Source: Zygnema circumcarinatum (taxonomy: Eukaryota; Streptophyta; Zygnematophyceae; Zygnematales; Zygnemataceae). Taken from it: a DNA stretch of 64,000 nucleotides. Under the pieces are notes generated by a model. The model saw only the letters and a program-made list of their open reading frames with translations, was not told the DNA's origin and searched no databases. The stretch lies in assembly GCA_037447605.1 (NCBI GenBank), contig CM074809.1:1903607-1967606 (forward strand), written 5' to 3'. Positions 1-10,400 of the stretch are shown here, in pieces (the stretch's first letter is position 1; every line of letters begins with the position of its first letter). The translations under genes and the position numbers were made by a program.

Positions 1-324
1 GTCTGTCTCAGCTTCTTCTGCAGCCTGCTCAGAGGTTGCAGGTTGATCACAGTCACCCTCTCCATCCTCTTCGGGAATGGCATCCTCGGGCTTTCCCTCA
101 TAATCAATGGACTGCTCTCTGGCCTCATCGTCATCCTGGGCTACGTCTGCTGACGCGTCTTCTTCAGCCACATCAGCCACGTCTTCGGCTGTCTGATCAT
201 CCAAATGCTCCCTAACCGGCGAAGCTGCAAACTCAGCATCGTCATCATCCTCTGCATCTTGCACAGCAATCTGCCCTGCCTGAATTGGCTGCTCCTCCAC
301 CGGTTTCACTTCTGGCTCCCCCAT
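1..324 (-). CDS. N-terminus of an acidic protein, partial at left edge
   Basis: Read on the minus strand, an ATG at 324-322 opens 108 codons with no stop up to the window edge, so the protein continues beyond it. The visible part starts MGEPEVKPVEEQPIQAG and is very rich in Glu, Asp and Ala (for example QDAEDDDDAEF and VAEEDASADVAQDDDEA). It has no hydrophobic segment and looks like an intrinsically disordered acidic N-terminal region of a nuclear or cytosolic protein. The ATG lies in the favourable context GCAGCCATGG. No domain is recognisable, so no function is proposed. It could be one exon of a larger gene; no splice donor is forced before the edge. Confidence 0.65.
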   Translation of the reverse strand, partial: MGEPEVKPVEEQPIQAGQIAVQDAEDDDDAEFAASPVREHLDDQTAEDVADVAEEDASADVAQDDDEAREQSIDYEGKPEDAIPEEDGEGDCDQPATSEQAAEEAETD

Positions 325-1384
325 GGCTGCACTGACGTGCGCTGAAACTGTGTAGGCAAAGGAAAGTAGGGAGATTGCAGGAATGGAGGGACGGAGGAAA
401 ATGCAGAATGGCAGATAATGCTTTGGAGTAAGAGTCTGATTTTCCGGTGAAAAAAACGAGGACCCTTGGTGAAGAAGGAAGTGACTGGCGCCAATGAGAA
501 ATGCCTGACCATGAGTTCAACAAAAATGAGCTTTGTGAAAGTGCTGGCAATGAAAACGCTCTGGAGGAATCCCAGGCTCGCATGAATGGAGGCTTGGGCA
601 CCATGACTGTGAAATCCCGCTGAGAGATGCTATGCATGCGAGGCTGAGGAATGCTTTATGAAGGCAAAAAAAGGAGGATTTCGCGACTAAGCTCTCAAAT
701 ATACTGCACTGTTTCCAGCACATGGAAACGCTACATATGGTGCACAGCAATCGCAACAAAAGGAAACATCCAAAATAACAATAAACTCAGGGTGAGAGCC
801 TGCCTCTCGGACCCATTACTGCGCACTTTGAAACAGCGAGCAGGCAAGCAAATCAACAAGTGAGCAGACGCAATGGCGCTGCAGGCAGCCATGAATGGAT
901 GGATGTGCAGCAGCTGGAGCGGTGAGAGCGTGGCCCAAAATAAGGGTTTACCTCGTCACCCGCTCTGAGAGAGCACTTCTTCCCTCCCTCTTCTAGCCCC
1001 TTCCCTCCCTGGAGCTGCTGCTGCGCCTGCCTGCCTGAATGCCTGCCTGAGTGCTTGCCCGCCTCCAGGTCCCTCCCCGCCCGCTCGCTGTCAGCCGCTG
1101 GCCACGGCACGCGCCCGGCCGTGACAGCCGGTCTATGCGGCAAACCGTCCGGCATTTTCTAGCAAACGCAGCTTTGACGGTAACTGCGAAGCACAGAACC
1201 ACCCATGCTCGCTCTCAGACAGATCCCATCCCATCCCATCCCATCCCATGCCGCCCGCCGTCAACTTGCAACCAACCGCACGTTACTGCCGCCAACCGCA
1301 ATCGCTGTTGTGCATGCGGTACCGTACAACGCTTTGGCCTTTTCAGGAGAGCCTCTGCTTGGGAGAGGTCGAGGCTGCTTCGAG
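325..1384. other. upstream region of the acidic-protein gene, no gene seen
   Basis: This is probably the 5' UTR and promoter of the minus-strand gene at 1-324. It holds a pyrimidine-rich stretch near 970-1080 and five tandem CATCC units near 1224-1250. Short open frames here on both strands lack family motifs and codon bias and are treated as chance. Confidence 0.4.
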
Positions 1385-1548
1385 GGAGGGCCTGGAGCGT
1401 TGTTGAGCCTAGGCGTAGCTTTCCTCTCCCTAGCTTTTTTCTTTAGTGCTTAGGTGCTGTGCTTAGCGGCCAGTTCCTCGTGGTTCCCCATGATGACTTC
1501 GTCCATGTACATTTGATGGCCTCGCCATCATGAGATCAATGTCAGTTC
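1385..1548 (-). repeat. dispersed repeat R1, copy 1 (longest, with 9000 copy)
   Basis: On the minus strand this reads CATTGATCTCATGATGGCG, then a segment encoding MARPSNVHGRSHHGEPRG, and ends near GCCTAGGCTCAACAACGC. The same order of blocks occurs on the plus strand at about 8998-9165, and shorter versions occur near 1893, 17738 and 41047. It is a dispersed repeat of unknown class; a fragment of a transposon or a SINE-like sequence are both possible. Confidence 0.6.
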
Positions 1549-1644
1549 TTTCTTTGGCAGTTGTGTGCAACCTGCCAAGATCGACTTGTTCACTCCGCAC
1601 TAAGGATGGCAACAATTCTATTATAATTGTGTTTTTTGGCGTGT

Positions 1645-1668
1645 CTGTAGCCAAAAAAGGTGTGTAAA
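1645..1668. repeat. solo terminus resembling the outer arm at 47215/48035
   Basis: GTAGCCAAAAAAGGTGTGTA here matches the outer inverted-repeat arm found at 48013-48035 (CTAGCCAAAAGGGTGTGTAA) and, inverted, at 47215-47240. No partner arm is seen nearby, so this is a lone end or an eroded copy. Confidence 0.35.
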
Positions 1669-1892
1669 TGGCATTTTCCTATTTTTATAGTTAAAAATTA
1701 TAATTTCCGTGCAACCTGCCGTCCCTACTCCGCACAGGGGAGAGGAGAGCACGCTCGCTGACAATTAATACGGATGGCCGGTTCATCGATCGCAGCTTTC
1801 CGCTTAGAGCGTTTAGGGTTCAGCAACAGCCGTAAAGTAGCAGACACAGGCCAAGGCGGCACAGCCTTCAATGGGGAGTTCAGAGAGTTGAA

Positions 1893-1955
1893 TTGGCATT
1901 GACCTCACGATGGCGATGCCACCATATATATGCATAGACGAAGACACTATGAAGG
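1893..1955 (+). repeat. dispersed repeat R1, copy 2
   Basis: CATTGACCTCACGATGGCGA, followed by GCCACCATATATATGCATAG and ACGAAGACACTATGA, aligns block by block with R1 copy 1. It forms the beginning of the open frame at 1910-2164. Confidence 0.45.
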
Positions 1956-2164
1956 ACCGATGTGACCTGGTTATAAATGAAGCAGAGGCCATGGGCGGAA
2001 CTCTGCTTCTACGGATGAGATTTAATGGTTCATTGTTGCATGGATGGAGAAGGCTTGTTTCAGTTGCATCGCCTGAAGGCACATTGGCATTAACCGATGA
2101 TTGTTTCCTTAAAGCAAACTCTGTAGAGCAACTTCATGGCTTTTTGGCCAAGCTCATGGCTTAG
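1910..2164 (+). CDS. doubtful 84-codon open frame beginning in repeat R1
   Basis: The frame runs from an ATG in the R1 repeat to TAG. Its middle (CDLVINEAEAMGGTLLLRM) and end (SVEQLHGFLAKLMA) look more protein-like than most random frames here. No family is recognised and no joining exons were found. It may be a relic exon or a transposon-derived fragment; low confidence that it is a gene. Confidence 0.2.
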   Translation: MAMPPYICIDEDTMKDRCDLVINEAEAMGGTLLLRMRFNGSLLHGWRRLVSVASPEGTLALTDDCFLKANSVEQLHGFLAKLMA

Positions 2165-2617
2165 TCGGCGTTGGTAATCGAGACTCAGACCACATCAGCA
2201 ATATAGGACAGTCGTTTGACCGAGGAAAACATTGGAAACATTGGAAGTGTCTCCGTTAACCATGAACAGCATACATTCAAGCTACTATTGAACAGCGTTA
2301 GTACTAGGAATACTCATATATTATATGATGCGCTAGGGCTAAGCTCCCTCTGCAGATCTACATTGCCAAACATGTGAAAATACATGAGGAACAATGTAAC
2401 TTGTAAACTTCAATGAATAGGCTATCCATACTAGCTCTACCAGTCCACTCGCGACAATAAGATAGGAAGCAGCAACACCTTCGCTTCACGCCCGCTTTTT
2501 ATGTGTCAGCTGGAATGCTGGCCTGCCTAAAGCTTGCATAAAGAATGTGGGAACGAAAACTTAGTCGACAAAACAAACCTCCATTTGTTTCTGTCTAAAT
2601 TATTGTAAAAAATTCTG

Positions 2618-4886
2618 TCAGCCGGTCAAATAGGGTTCAAGCAATAAATTGGCATACAGGTAGTCGGCCCAAGCATCCGGCACTCCCGGGAGACACCAGT
2701 GGGTGCAGTCGGACCTGTTCGCCTTCCCCCCCGGAACTGACCAAAGGCCAGTATGCGAGTCAGCTCTGTACTGACTTAAAGTTGTCACGTCCAAGTACCG
2801 AACCTTTCTGGAACTTGAGAATACACCGCCCTCCGCTTTCAAATATGGACCAGCGCCTCCTTTTCTCAATTGACGACGAAGATATCTAGGGTTAAGTGGC
2901 TTTGTTGCTCCGCACGCACCGTTTTTAGATTTGTAATCGAAGAGGTAATGAGAGGGTGAGTAAGACATAAAGTAAACAATTCCTGAGTATCTTGTTTTGT
3001 CAAAAAGGGTGTTGAGAGTGCCCAGCCCCCTCCTGTACGCATTTATGCTCGTGATATTGACCGGTCGCAGTCTCCGTCGGTACACGTTCGGAACGACTCG
3101 GTTTGGCACGTATGTGTTCCACCAATGGCCGGAGCCGAAGACAAGAACGTCGAAGGAGGTGAGCGCCTTTGTCCAGATCGGGTCCGGCACGTCCATGTCC
3201 ACGGCCAGTGCGTCCGTACGCTTGCCGCCCGCGCCGGTCCCGGGGATGTTGGTCGCCCTCATAAGATAATTTGAGGCAAAATATACAAGTCTGAATGAAT
3301 AGTCGCGGAAGATCAGGCCCCGAACGGTTCTGCCAGCATAAGTCCTCTTAAATGACTGCACAGCAGCCATGAAGGTGAAACGGAGGAGCAAGAACTCAGC
3401 ATCAGATTACTCAACTGGGCAAAGTGTCTATATTTAAGAAGTTTTTAAATGCGCAATCCAGAGTTAAAACGCTGGAAAGAGCTTTCAAGATCTTTCGAAA
3501 ATGTCATAGTTTATTTGGTTTCCTTGTAGCGATCAGTAGGAGCTCTCTTAGGGAAGCAACAAGGGAAGAAACTCTTCCATACCCTGTATCTGAATTTTTT
3601 GGAGGAGAGTAGGCATCCGAGCCCTTCATACAAGTTCTGCATGAGCGAGTCCCCCACAATGGCAAAATCCTGCAAACCGACAGAACCGGAATCAGACAGT
3701 TGTCCCCAAAATATGCATTCTGCAATGGTGTATGTCAGGAAATAAGCCAGACGAATCTTCATGAAAAACACGGAATAAAATGAGTGCCATGGATGAAATC
3801 GATTCGGAATGGAAACTTTGTCTGCCTTAGAAAATAAGGCCACGACCCAGATATTTGCATGTTGATAACCAATGAAAACCGAACAACAATTCTCATTTGG
3901 GTCCTGTTGACTGAGTGCTCATGTTCCTTGTGTACCTCGGACTGTTAGTTGATCCTACACCAATCAGTCAGAGTGAAAACAGGTCTCCAGCCTCTTCTTA
4001 CAATTTCACAATTGCGTCTCGCATATTTGAGCTGCAAAATGAGCGGTGAGACAGCTCACATACTCACCTTGTTTCTGAGCAGGTTGAGGAAACGTGCGGC
4101 ATCAAAGTAGGGCATACTGCATCTCGTAGGCACCCATTTGTACTTTTCAAATGCTCTGTTCGTTCTTCCGTTCTTCTGACAGTTCCATACGTCTCTCATA
4201 CGTGAATAGCAGGCCGTGGATTTATACCGAGGGAAAGCTGAAGGGTCGTAAACCCAACTTCCAGTGGAATAATCGCAGGGCGCTGTGCCACCAGCAGAGA
4301 AACTGAGAGTAAGGTTTATGGCAAAAGAGTTGAGGGTCCACCTGCTGGTAAGTTGCAAAATCGCCATTCTACAGGGGGAGATGGATGGACAGATCTGCGG
4401 TTGCTGTGATGCAAGAGGAGTTTCATATGCAGGAGTGATAGATATCCAAACACTTTGTTCCCGAAAGAGCAAGTTACTGATATGCTGTAGGGAAATAGAA
4501 TCCTAACAGCAGCTTAAGCAGCTGCTTCTACTCGCGATTGCAGTATCCGCATATATTCTCACACCATCCCTAACCAAATCACCACTGTATTGAGTAAGGC
4601 AGGATCAGTACTGTTTGTCACCTTCGTGTTTCGACCTATCTACGTCGAGTTTGCGACAAGAATGCTAGTCTTATCAAAGGGAGACGTTTTGTCTCTGTGC
4701 ATAGGCAAAGGGCTATTTGCAGCGTTGCAAGTGTCTGCTCCTTGTTCCAAAAGCCCAAGGAGAAGGGGTGAGCTCACTTGGTCTGCGTCTTGGAGCAGTC
4801 GTGCGCGGCGTCGTCGCTCCATCTGAATGCGGAAGAAGAGATACTACCAAGACAAAGAACAAGAATTTCCGTCGCCTCCCCTCCAT
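2618..4886 (-). CDS. TRICHOME BIREFRINGENCE-LIKE (DUF231/PMR5N) polysaccharide O-acetyltransferase
   Basis: Exons on the minus strand are 4886-4778, 4282-4068, 3669-3583 and 3394-2618; all phases agree and give 395 residues, normal for the family. Exon 1 encodes a signal peptide or anchor (MEGRRRKFLFFVLVVSLLP). Exon 2 carries the PMR5 N-terminal domain (PCDYSTGSWVYDPSAFPRYK). Exon 3 has the esterase serine block FAIVGDSLMQNLYEGLGC. Exon 4 ends with the catalytic DxxH block DCTHWCLPGVPDAW. TBL proteins are Golgi enzymes that acetylate xylan, mannan, pectin or xyloglucan; substrate cannot be told from sequence. Start alternatives are ATGs at 4895 and 4922 in the same frame. The exon 2 and exon 4 acceptors were chosen by phase. 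Confidence 0.9.
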
Positions 4887-5965
4887 AGCGCACATTATGG
4901 CCAACCAGTTATTTTCCTGCATTCACATCAGGCGTCAAGAAGCGTGACTTGTCAGTTTTGGACGGAGGTTGCAGGGCAACGCCACCGGCTGATGGAATCT
5001 GCTGATCCAGGAAGAAACGTTTTTCCGCTCATTATTCCTAAGATGCATTTCTGAATTCTGCGAACGGGTTGGAGACACAAAATCCTCCGTTTCCCTCTGC
5101 CAAACTTATGCACAAAATAAACTATCACACATTACGCAACTGCAAAGTAAGACTAGTTGGGAAGATAAGCCTAACAGCAACTTTTTTGCTTTTGCATCCT
5201 TCGATTCGTTCGCCAGTTCCGACTTCTCCGTCATCGAGATCAGTCCTAGAAAGTTCTTATATTTGCTTGACGCTGAAACATTCCCTAAATGGGCAAACGG
5301 CCGCAACAGCAAACAACACCATCGTGATCGGTCTGACAAACAGCTCCAAACCTCTACTATGCACCTCTAACCTGTACTCTTTCTTACCTCATCCCTTCAA
5401 AAGTTAGAACAAAGCTTGCATTTGCAACTTTCTGTGGACTTTGTCCAAGTGCAGCTGGCCCTTTACCTTGCTGCCTCGGCTTCGCCGCAGCAGAGGCTCC
5501 ACGCAGAGGGGGCGGGGCTGCCTCCTCCTCCTCCTCCTCCTCCTCCTCCTCCCCTCTCCTCTCCTTCCTTCCCCTCTCTTATGGCCTCCTCCCCTCTCCT
5601 CCTCTCCCCCCTGCGGGCGGCGGCGACGAGGCAGCAGTAGCAGCAGCAGCGAGTGCGGTGGAGCAGAGGCCGCACGTGACCGAAGGAGCAATGCGGGGTG
5701 GGGCAGGGGCCTAGCCCGTACGTACCTAGGGCCTACGTACGGTCGAGCCGAGCAATAGGCCAACAGCTCCGTCCGTCCGTCCGTCCGCTCAACTTTCAAA
5801 CGTGGCCCCCAGTGCGCCGCGCCACGCGGCCGATCGGACGGCGGAAGACGGGCGGCGGGATCGGACGGCGCGCGACAGGGCGGCAGCAGTTCGCGGGACT
5901 GCGCTCAGCACCGACAAAAGGCCAGATTTGAGGGGACTACTGACTGCGCCATGGACCGATCAATG
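4887..5965. other. promoter/intergenic region upstream of the TBL gene
   Basis: No gene is supported here. The region holds a CCT-rich tract, four tandem CCGT units near 5780 and several TACGTACG-like palindromes near 5720-5745. Open frames are low complexity. Confidence 0.4.
5519..5640. repeat. CCT/CTC microsatellite tract
   Basis: About ten consecutive CCT triplets start at 5521, followed by irregular CTCC-rich sequence up to 5612 and a GCAGCAGCAG run near 5630-5650. It produces poly-Pro, poly-Leu and poly-Gly artefact frames on both strands. Confidence 0.8.
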
Positions 5966-6250
5966 TTGACACGTGGTATTTAGTCGGCCGGGTCCGCACT
6001 GAGCGACGGCCGGAACCGGCTGTCGGGACGACGTGGCAGCTGGGGACCGGGCGGGGACCTTTGGCGTGCCTCGCGCGAGCAGCGGCCGGCGACGGACAGG
6101 AACGGACGGACGACGACCGCGACGTCGGTGTCGTCGGTCGACGAGCCGTACATCGAATCGGCAGAGCCGAGAATCTCCCGCGTGGCAGTTGCTTCGTTCG
6201 GATTGCGGCCAGCCAGACCGGCTCTTGCCTTATTTGCCGCAGAGCCTGTC

Positions 6251-6348
6251 CAACATGCACATGCTGTGCACATGCACATGCTGTGCACATGCACATGCAC
6301 ATGCACATGCACATGCACATGCACATACACATGCACATGCAGATGCTG
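6251..6348 (+). repeat. CATGCA hexamer array, left of loop
   Basis: Two CATGCACATGCTGTGCA-type blocks are followed by about nine CATGCA units, one changed to CATACA. It is the inverse of the array at 6399-6533. Confidence 0.9.
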
Positions 6349-6398
6349 GCACCGGACAATTTTCAGTCTTGCCTGACCATTGTCCTGCCCTGACGCGA

Positions 6399-6533
6399 AT
6401 GCATGTGCATGTGCATGTGCATGTGCATGTGCATGTGCATGTGCATGTGCATGTGCATGTGCATGTGCATGTGCATGTGCATGTGCATGTGCATGTGCAT
6501 GTGCATGTGCATGTGCATGTGCATGTGCATGTG
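6399..6533 (+). repeat. GCATGT hexamer array, right of loop
   Basis: About 22 nearly perfect GCATGT units. Alternating purine-pyrimidine sequence of this kind can adopt Z-DNA or hairpin forms. Apparent His-Val or Cys-Met open frames through it are artefacts. Confidence 0.95.
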
Positions 6534-6810
6534 GATGCTAGAAAGGCAAGAGCCGGTGTGTCTGGCCGCGATCCGAAGGAAGCAAGTGCCGCGCGGGAGA
6601 TTCTCACTCTGCCGATTCGATGTACGGCTTGTCGACCGACGTCGCGGTCGTCGTCCGTCCCTGTCCGTCGCCGGCCGCTGCTCTCGCGAGGCACGCCAAA
6701 AGTTCCCGCCCGGTCCCCAACTGCCACGTCGTCCCGACATCCGGTTTGGCAGCCGGCCGTCGCGCAGTGCGTACCCGGCCGACTAACTGCCACGTGGTCA
6801 CATATAATAG

Positions 6811-7436
6811 GTCCACGTGGCACAGTCTGCATTGGTCCGCGCTGGCCGCTTGGTGTCCTCGGCGCGGGAACTGCGCGGCGCGCCCTGCGAGGGCCGCGCC
6901 AAGCGCCGCCCGCGGCGGGGGAGTGCGCGCCCTGCCACGTCGGCAGTCGGCGGACCGTCACGCCGCGAGTGGTGGACTCGCTGGCAGTTTAGCACTCGCC
7001 GCCGAGCTGCTGTCCGTACAGCCAATCACGTCCGTACGTTCTGACCTTGCGACGAATGCCGAAGCGGACTGGCGGGCGGGTCGGCGCGGCCTGGCGGTCC
7101 GTATGAGTGGGATGTACGGACGCGGCCGGATGCGGCGCGGAGTGACCGCCGCCCGGCGGGGGGGACCGGTCACCGGCCGCCTCTGGCTGCCCGTCCCTGA
7201 CATGCCGTACGGCCGTACGGCCGGCATGGCGGCGGCGGCGCACTGCCGGCGGGTCCGTGACGTGACGCTGCCGACCACCGGGCGTAATCGCGGACTCGCG
7301 TCGCCGCCGGTCTGGTCAACGGTCAAAGTTGCGCGGGACAGTCAACGGCGGGCCAGCGCGAGGTCAACGCCCACCGAGCGAGGGGGAGGGCGGGCCGCGT
7401 CGCGGACTCGCGGTGATTGCTTGCTTCATTTTTTTT
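6811..7436. other. very GC-rich spacer without a gene
   Basis: CpG-rich sequence with GTACGG-type palindromes (CCGTACGGCCGTACGG near 7205). Open frames of up to about 300 codons exist only because stop codons are rare at this base composition; none shows a domain. Confidence 0.4.
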
Positions 7437-8383
7437 GGGTAGTGATATTTCCACCCCTTTTTTGGATCCAAACACCCCTTCCCGGCCGGGCAGATTTCAA
7501 AAAGGTTTAAAAACGGAAAATGCTTTTTTCACACCTTTTTGGAATCGATACCACCCTCCATCAGCAGATTTTATTTCTGCGAAACAAGGAAAATGATAAC
7601 CCGTCGACCCATTTGAATATCCCGCCTACCTGAGTTTTTTTTCACGCGTGCGGTCAATCGCAGCCGTCGATTCCCTCGCAGATCGCAAACGGCAGATCAC
7701 TATTTGATCGGCAGCCGGGCTCGGTCACAGCGCATGGCTCGTGCCCACGTATCCCGCCAAAGTCCTCTCAAAAATTTCTCCGTACAAATGTCGTACGGTC
7801 GCAACTTGAGGAACCCAAAATTTCGTACATTGAGATCTTCGACCAATCAAAATTTTCCACGTCAAAATTGTAACACGTGGCAGATGTTGATTGGCTGGGA
7901 GCTAACAATATGCAAGATCTCGGGCCGAAGGACGCGCGCACTCGCAGGTGCGATTTGGCTTTGACGGGACTCGTGGGCGCTTTCCATTCGCTAAGATCGA
8001 GCCCGGCTGCAGATGGAACGGTGATCTGCAGTGGTGTGATCTGCGAGGGAAATCGACAGCTGCGATTGACACACACGTGTAAAGGACGGACACCCGCGAA
8101 CGATCTCGTGGCGGACGGATCTTCCGCTCCGAGCGGATTCGGGCAGGCAGATATTTCTTTCCCTCAAAAAAATAATTCAGGGAGGCGGGATACAGTATTC
8201 AAAATGCGGTGACGGGGTATCATTTTCCTTGGTTAGCAAAAATAAAATCATCCGACGGAAGAAGGTGGGTATCGATTCCAAAAAGGTCTGAAAAAAGCAT
8301 TTTCTGTTTTTAATCCCTTTTAAAATCTGCCCGGCCGGGAAGGGGTGTTTGGATCCAAAAAAGGGGTGGAAATATCACTACCC
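7437..8383. mobile_element. palindromic element family A, copy 1 (947 bp)
   Basis: It starts GGGTAGTGATATTTCCACCC and ends with the inverse. The homology of the two halves continues far inward: TGCCCGGCCGGGAAGG, GGAAAATGATAMCCCGTC, CAATCGCAGC and CTCGCAGATC occur on both arms. The element is therefore one long imperfect palindrome. The 8 bp on each side are TTTTTTTT, which fits an 8-bp target duplication but is not informative in a homopolymer. There is no coding frame with homology. Long arms plus an 8-9 bp duplication fit a non-autonomous Mutator-like (MULE) or hAT element. Confidence 0.85.
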
Positions 8384-8597
8384 TTTTTTTTTTGTAAAAA
8401 TCTGAACCAAATAATAATGCGTACGCTACTCTCGCGGCCCTTCCTTGGAGCCGGCCGGGCAGCCGGCTCGCGCGGGTACAGTTGGCGATGGTGCGTGCAT
8501 CCAGGAGGGCCGGAGGGGGGGTGGTCGAGATTGCTGCATTTACATGTATTAGTATTAGTGGTCTGTAGACAGTTCCAGCCATAGCTTCCTGTCGGAA

Positions 8598-8737
8598 CAG
8601 TGGCTGACCTATATATACAACTTGGGAGGGTAGCCCCTCCTCAGGTTTTGAAATTCAACTTTTTTAGTTTTATCTTATGTAGTTTACGCTAAAAGAGGGC
8701 TTAGCCCCCCTCAGCAAAAATCCTGGATCCGCCACTG
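8598..8737. mobile_element. 140-bp hAT-like MITE
   Basis: Termini are CAGTGGCTGACC on the left and, inverted, CAGTGGCGGATCC on the right. Both are followed by related GGGAGGGTAGCCCC / GGGGGGCTAAGCCC segments. The flanks TGTCGGAA (8590-8597) and TGCCGCAA (8738-8745) agree at 6 of 8 positions, as expected for an aged 8-bp hAT duplication. Non-coding. Confidence 0.7.
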
Positions 8738-8997
8738 TGCCGCAACGGCGACACGCGATGCCTTACCAAGCGGTGACCAAAAGCGCGTCGTGCACAAATC
8801 TGATTGGCGATGAAGCCTCGCTTTTACGAAATTTCCTTTTCAGTTGATCATCAGCTCTTAGGGCGTACGCGGTCATGCGGTTCAGCGACACATTGAGAGA
8901 CACCCAAGCACGAGATGAGGCAGCTGCCTTGTTCTTGCCGCCATTCTCCACAACTTTTATGTACTCGACGACGAACAGAAAGGAGAGAAGAAAAGGA

Positions 8998-9165
8998 ATC
9001 GCATTGAACTCACGATGGCGAGGCCATCAAATGAATATGAACAAAAGAAGCATGTGGAACCACGAGGACTGGCCGCAAAGGACCTAGGCACAAAAGATAA
9101 AGCTAAGAGCGGAAAACTACGCCTAGGCGCAACAACGCAGCCCCTAGAAGCAGCCGCGAAGGTCA
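8998..9165 (+). repeat. dispersed repeat R1, copy 3
   Basis: CATTGAACTCACGATGGCGA followed by a frame beginning MARPSNEYEQKKHVEPRG, then CTACGCCTAGGCGCAACAAC. It is colinear with R1 copy 1 over about 165 bp. Confidence 0.6.
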
Positions 9166-9444
9166 CCGATGTGAGGCATATCGCGAGGAGAGAAGGCTGC
9201 CGTTGCCGCTGGAGAATGTGTCAAAGAAGGTATGCGGTGGTCGTTACTCCGCGCCCTGCTACCCGGCAGCATGGCAGGCAGGCAGGCTGCCTTGCATGCA
9301 TGGATGCATGCATGCATTGGTTGTGGCGGCGTCAGAATCAGATGCCGCGCGACACAACCGCGTCGCCGCTCCATTGTCGCACGACGTGGCACAAAAGCAT
9401 TCGACGGCGCCGCGATTCGTGCGTCGTATAGATTAAAAAAAAAT

Positions 9445-10392
9445 GGGTAGTGATATTTCCACCCCTTTTTTGGATCCAAACACCCCTTCCCGGCCGGGCA
9501 GATTTTAAAAAGGATTAAAAACGGAAAATGCTTCTTTCACACCTTTCTGGAATCGATACCTACCCTCCATCGGCAGATCATATTTTTGCGAAACAAGGAA
9601 AATGATAACCCGTCACCCCATTTTGAATATCCCGCCTACCTGATTTTTTTTTCACGCGTGCGGTCAATCGCAGCCGTCGATTTCCTCGCAGATCGCAACA
9701 AGGCAGATCACTATTGGATCTGCAGCCGGGCTCGGTCACAGCGAATAGCACGTGCCCACGTATCCCGCCAAACTCGTCTCAAAAGTTTGTTCGTACAAAT
9801 ATCGTACGGTCGAAATTTTGAGGAACCCAAAATTTCGTACATTGAGAGCTTGGACCAATCAAAATTTTGCACGTCAAAAATGTAACACGTTTCAGATGTT
9901 GATTGGCTGGGAGCTAACAATTACGAGATCTCAGGCCGAGATACGCGCGCACTCGCACGTGCGATCCGGCTTTGACGTCACTCGTGGGCGCTTTCCATTC
10001 GCTAAGATCGAGCCCGGCTGCAGATCGAACGGTGATCTGCAGTGGTGCGATCTGCGAGGGAATGGACAGCTGCGATTGACACACACGTGTAAAGGACGGA
10101 CACCCGCGAACGATCTCGTTGAGGACGAATCTTCCGCTTCGAGCGGATTCGGGCAGGCAGATATTTCTTTCCCTCAAAAAAAAATTCAAGGAGGCTGGAT
10201 ACAATATTCAAAATGCGGTGACGGGGTATCATTTTCCTTGGTTAGCAAAAATAAAATCAGCCGACGGAAGAAGGTGGATATCGATTCCAAAAAGGTGTGA
10301 AAAAAGCATTTTCGGTTTTTAATCCCTTTTGAAATCTGCCCGGCCGGGAAGGGGTGTTTGGATCCAAAAAAGGGGTGGAAATATCACTACCC
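9445..10392. mobile_element. palindromic element family A, copy 2 (948 bp)
   Basis: Nearly identical to copy 1 along its full length, with the same termini (GGGTAGTGATATTTCC... and inverse). It is bracketed by a perfect 8-bp direct repeat AAAAAAAT at 9437-9444 and 10393-10400. It differs from copy 1 by scattered substitutions and 1-3 bp indels in A/T runs. Non-coding; a transposase supplied elsewhere is presumed. Confidence 0.9.
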
Positions 10393-10400
10393 AAAAAAAT

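Larger units (their letters stand above)
5966..6810. mobile_element. GC-rich foldback element with hexanucleotide arrays in the loop
   Basis: The left arm (about 5966-6237) and right arm (about 6540-6810) are imperfect reverse complements over roughly 270 bp. Matched blocks include TTAGTCGGCCGGGT / ACCCGGCCGACTAA, CATCGAATCGGCAGAG / CTCTGCCGATTCGATG and CCGGCTCTTGCCTT / AAGGCAAGAGCCGG. The loop holds CATGCA repeats on the left and the reverse-complement CATGTG repeats on the right. I see no transposase frame and no clear target duplication. A non-autonomous foldback transposon is the best reading; a local inverted duplication is the alternative. Confidence 0.75.
8384..9444. other. spacer between the two family A elements
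   Basis: It contains the small MITE at 8598-8737, the R1 copy at 8998-9165 and a GGCAGGCAGGCTGCCTTGCA/TGCATGCATGCATT stretch near 9270-9320. No gene is supported. Confidence 0.4.

Noticed and set aside
5069..5407. 112-codon plus-strand frame upstream of the TBL gene
   Set aside because: No homology or splice context; lies in the presumed promoter of the opposite-strand gene.
6033..6992. Open frames of up to 319 codons with long His-Val, Cys-Met or Cys-Thr repeats
   Set aside because: They read through the CATGTG hexamer arrays and the foldback arms in several frames on both strands; the amino-acid pattern is only the repeat period.
6620..7510. 296-codon plus-strand frame
   Set aside because: It starts in a foldback arm, crosses GC-rich spacer and ends inside family A element copy 1; composition explains its length and no domain is visible.
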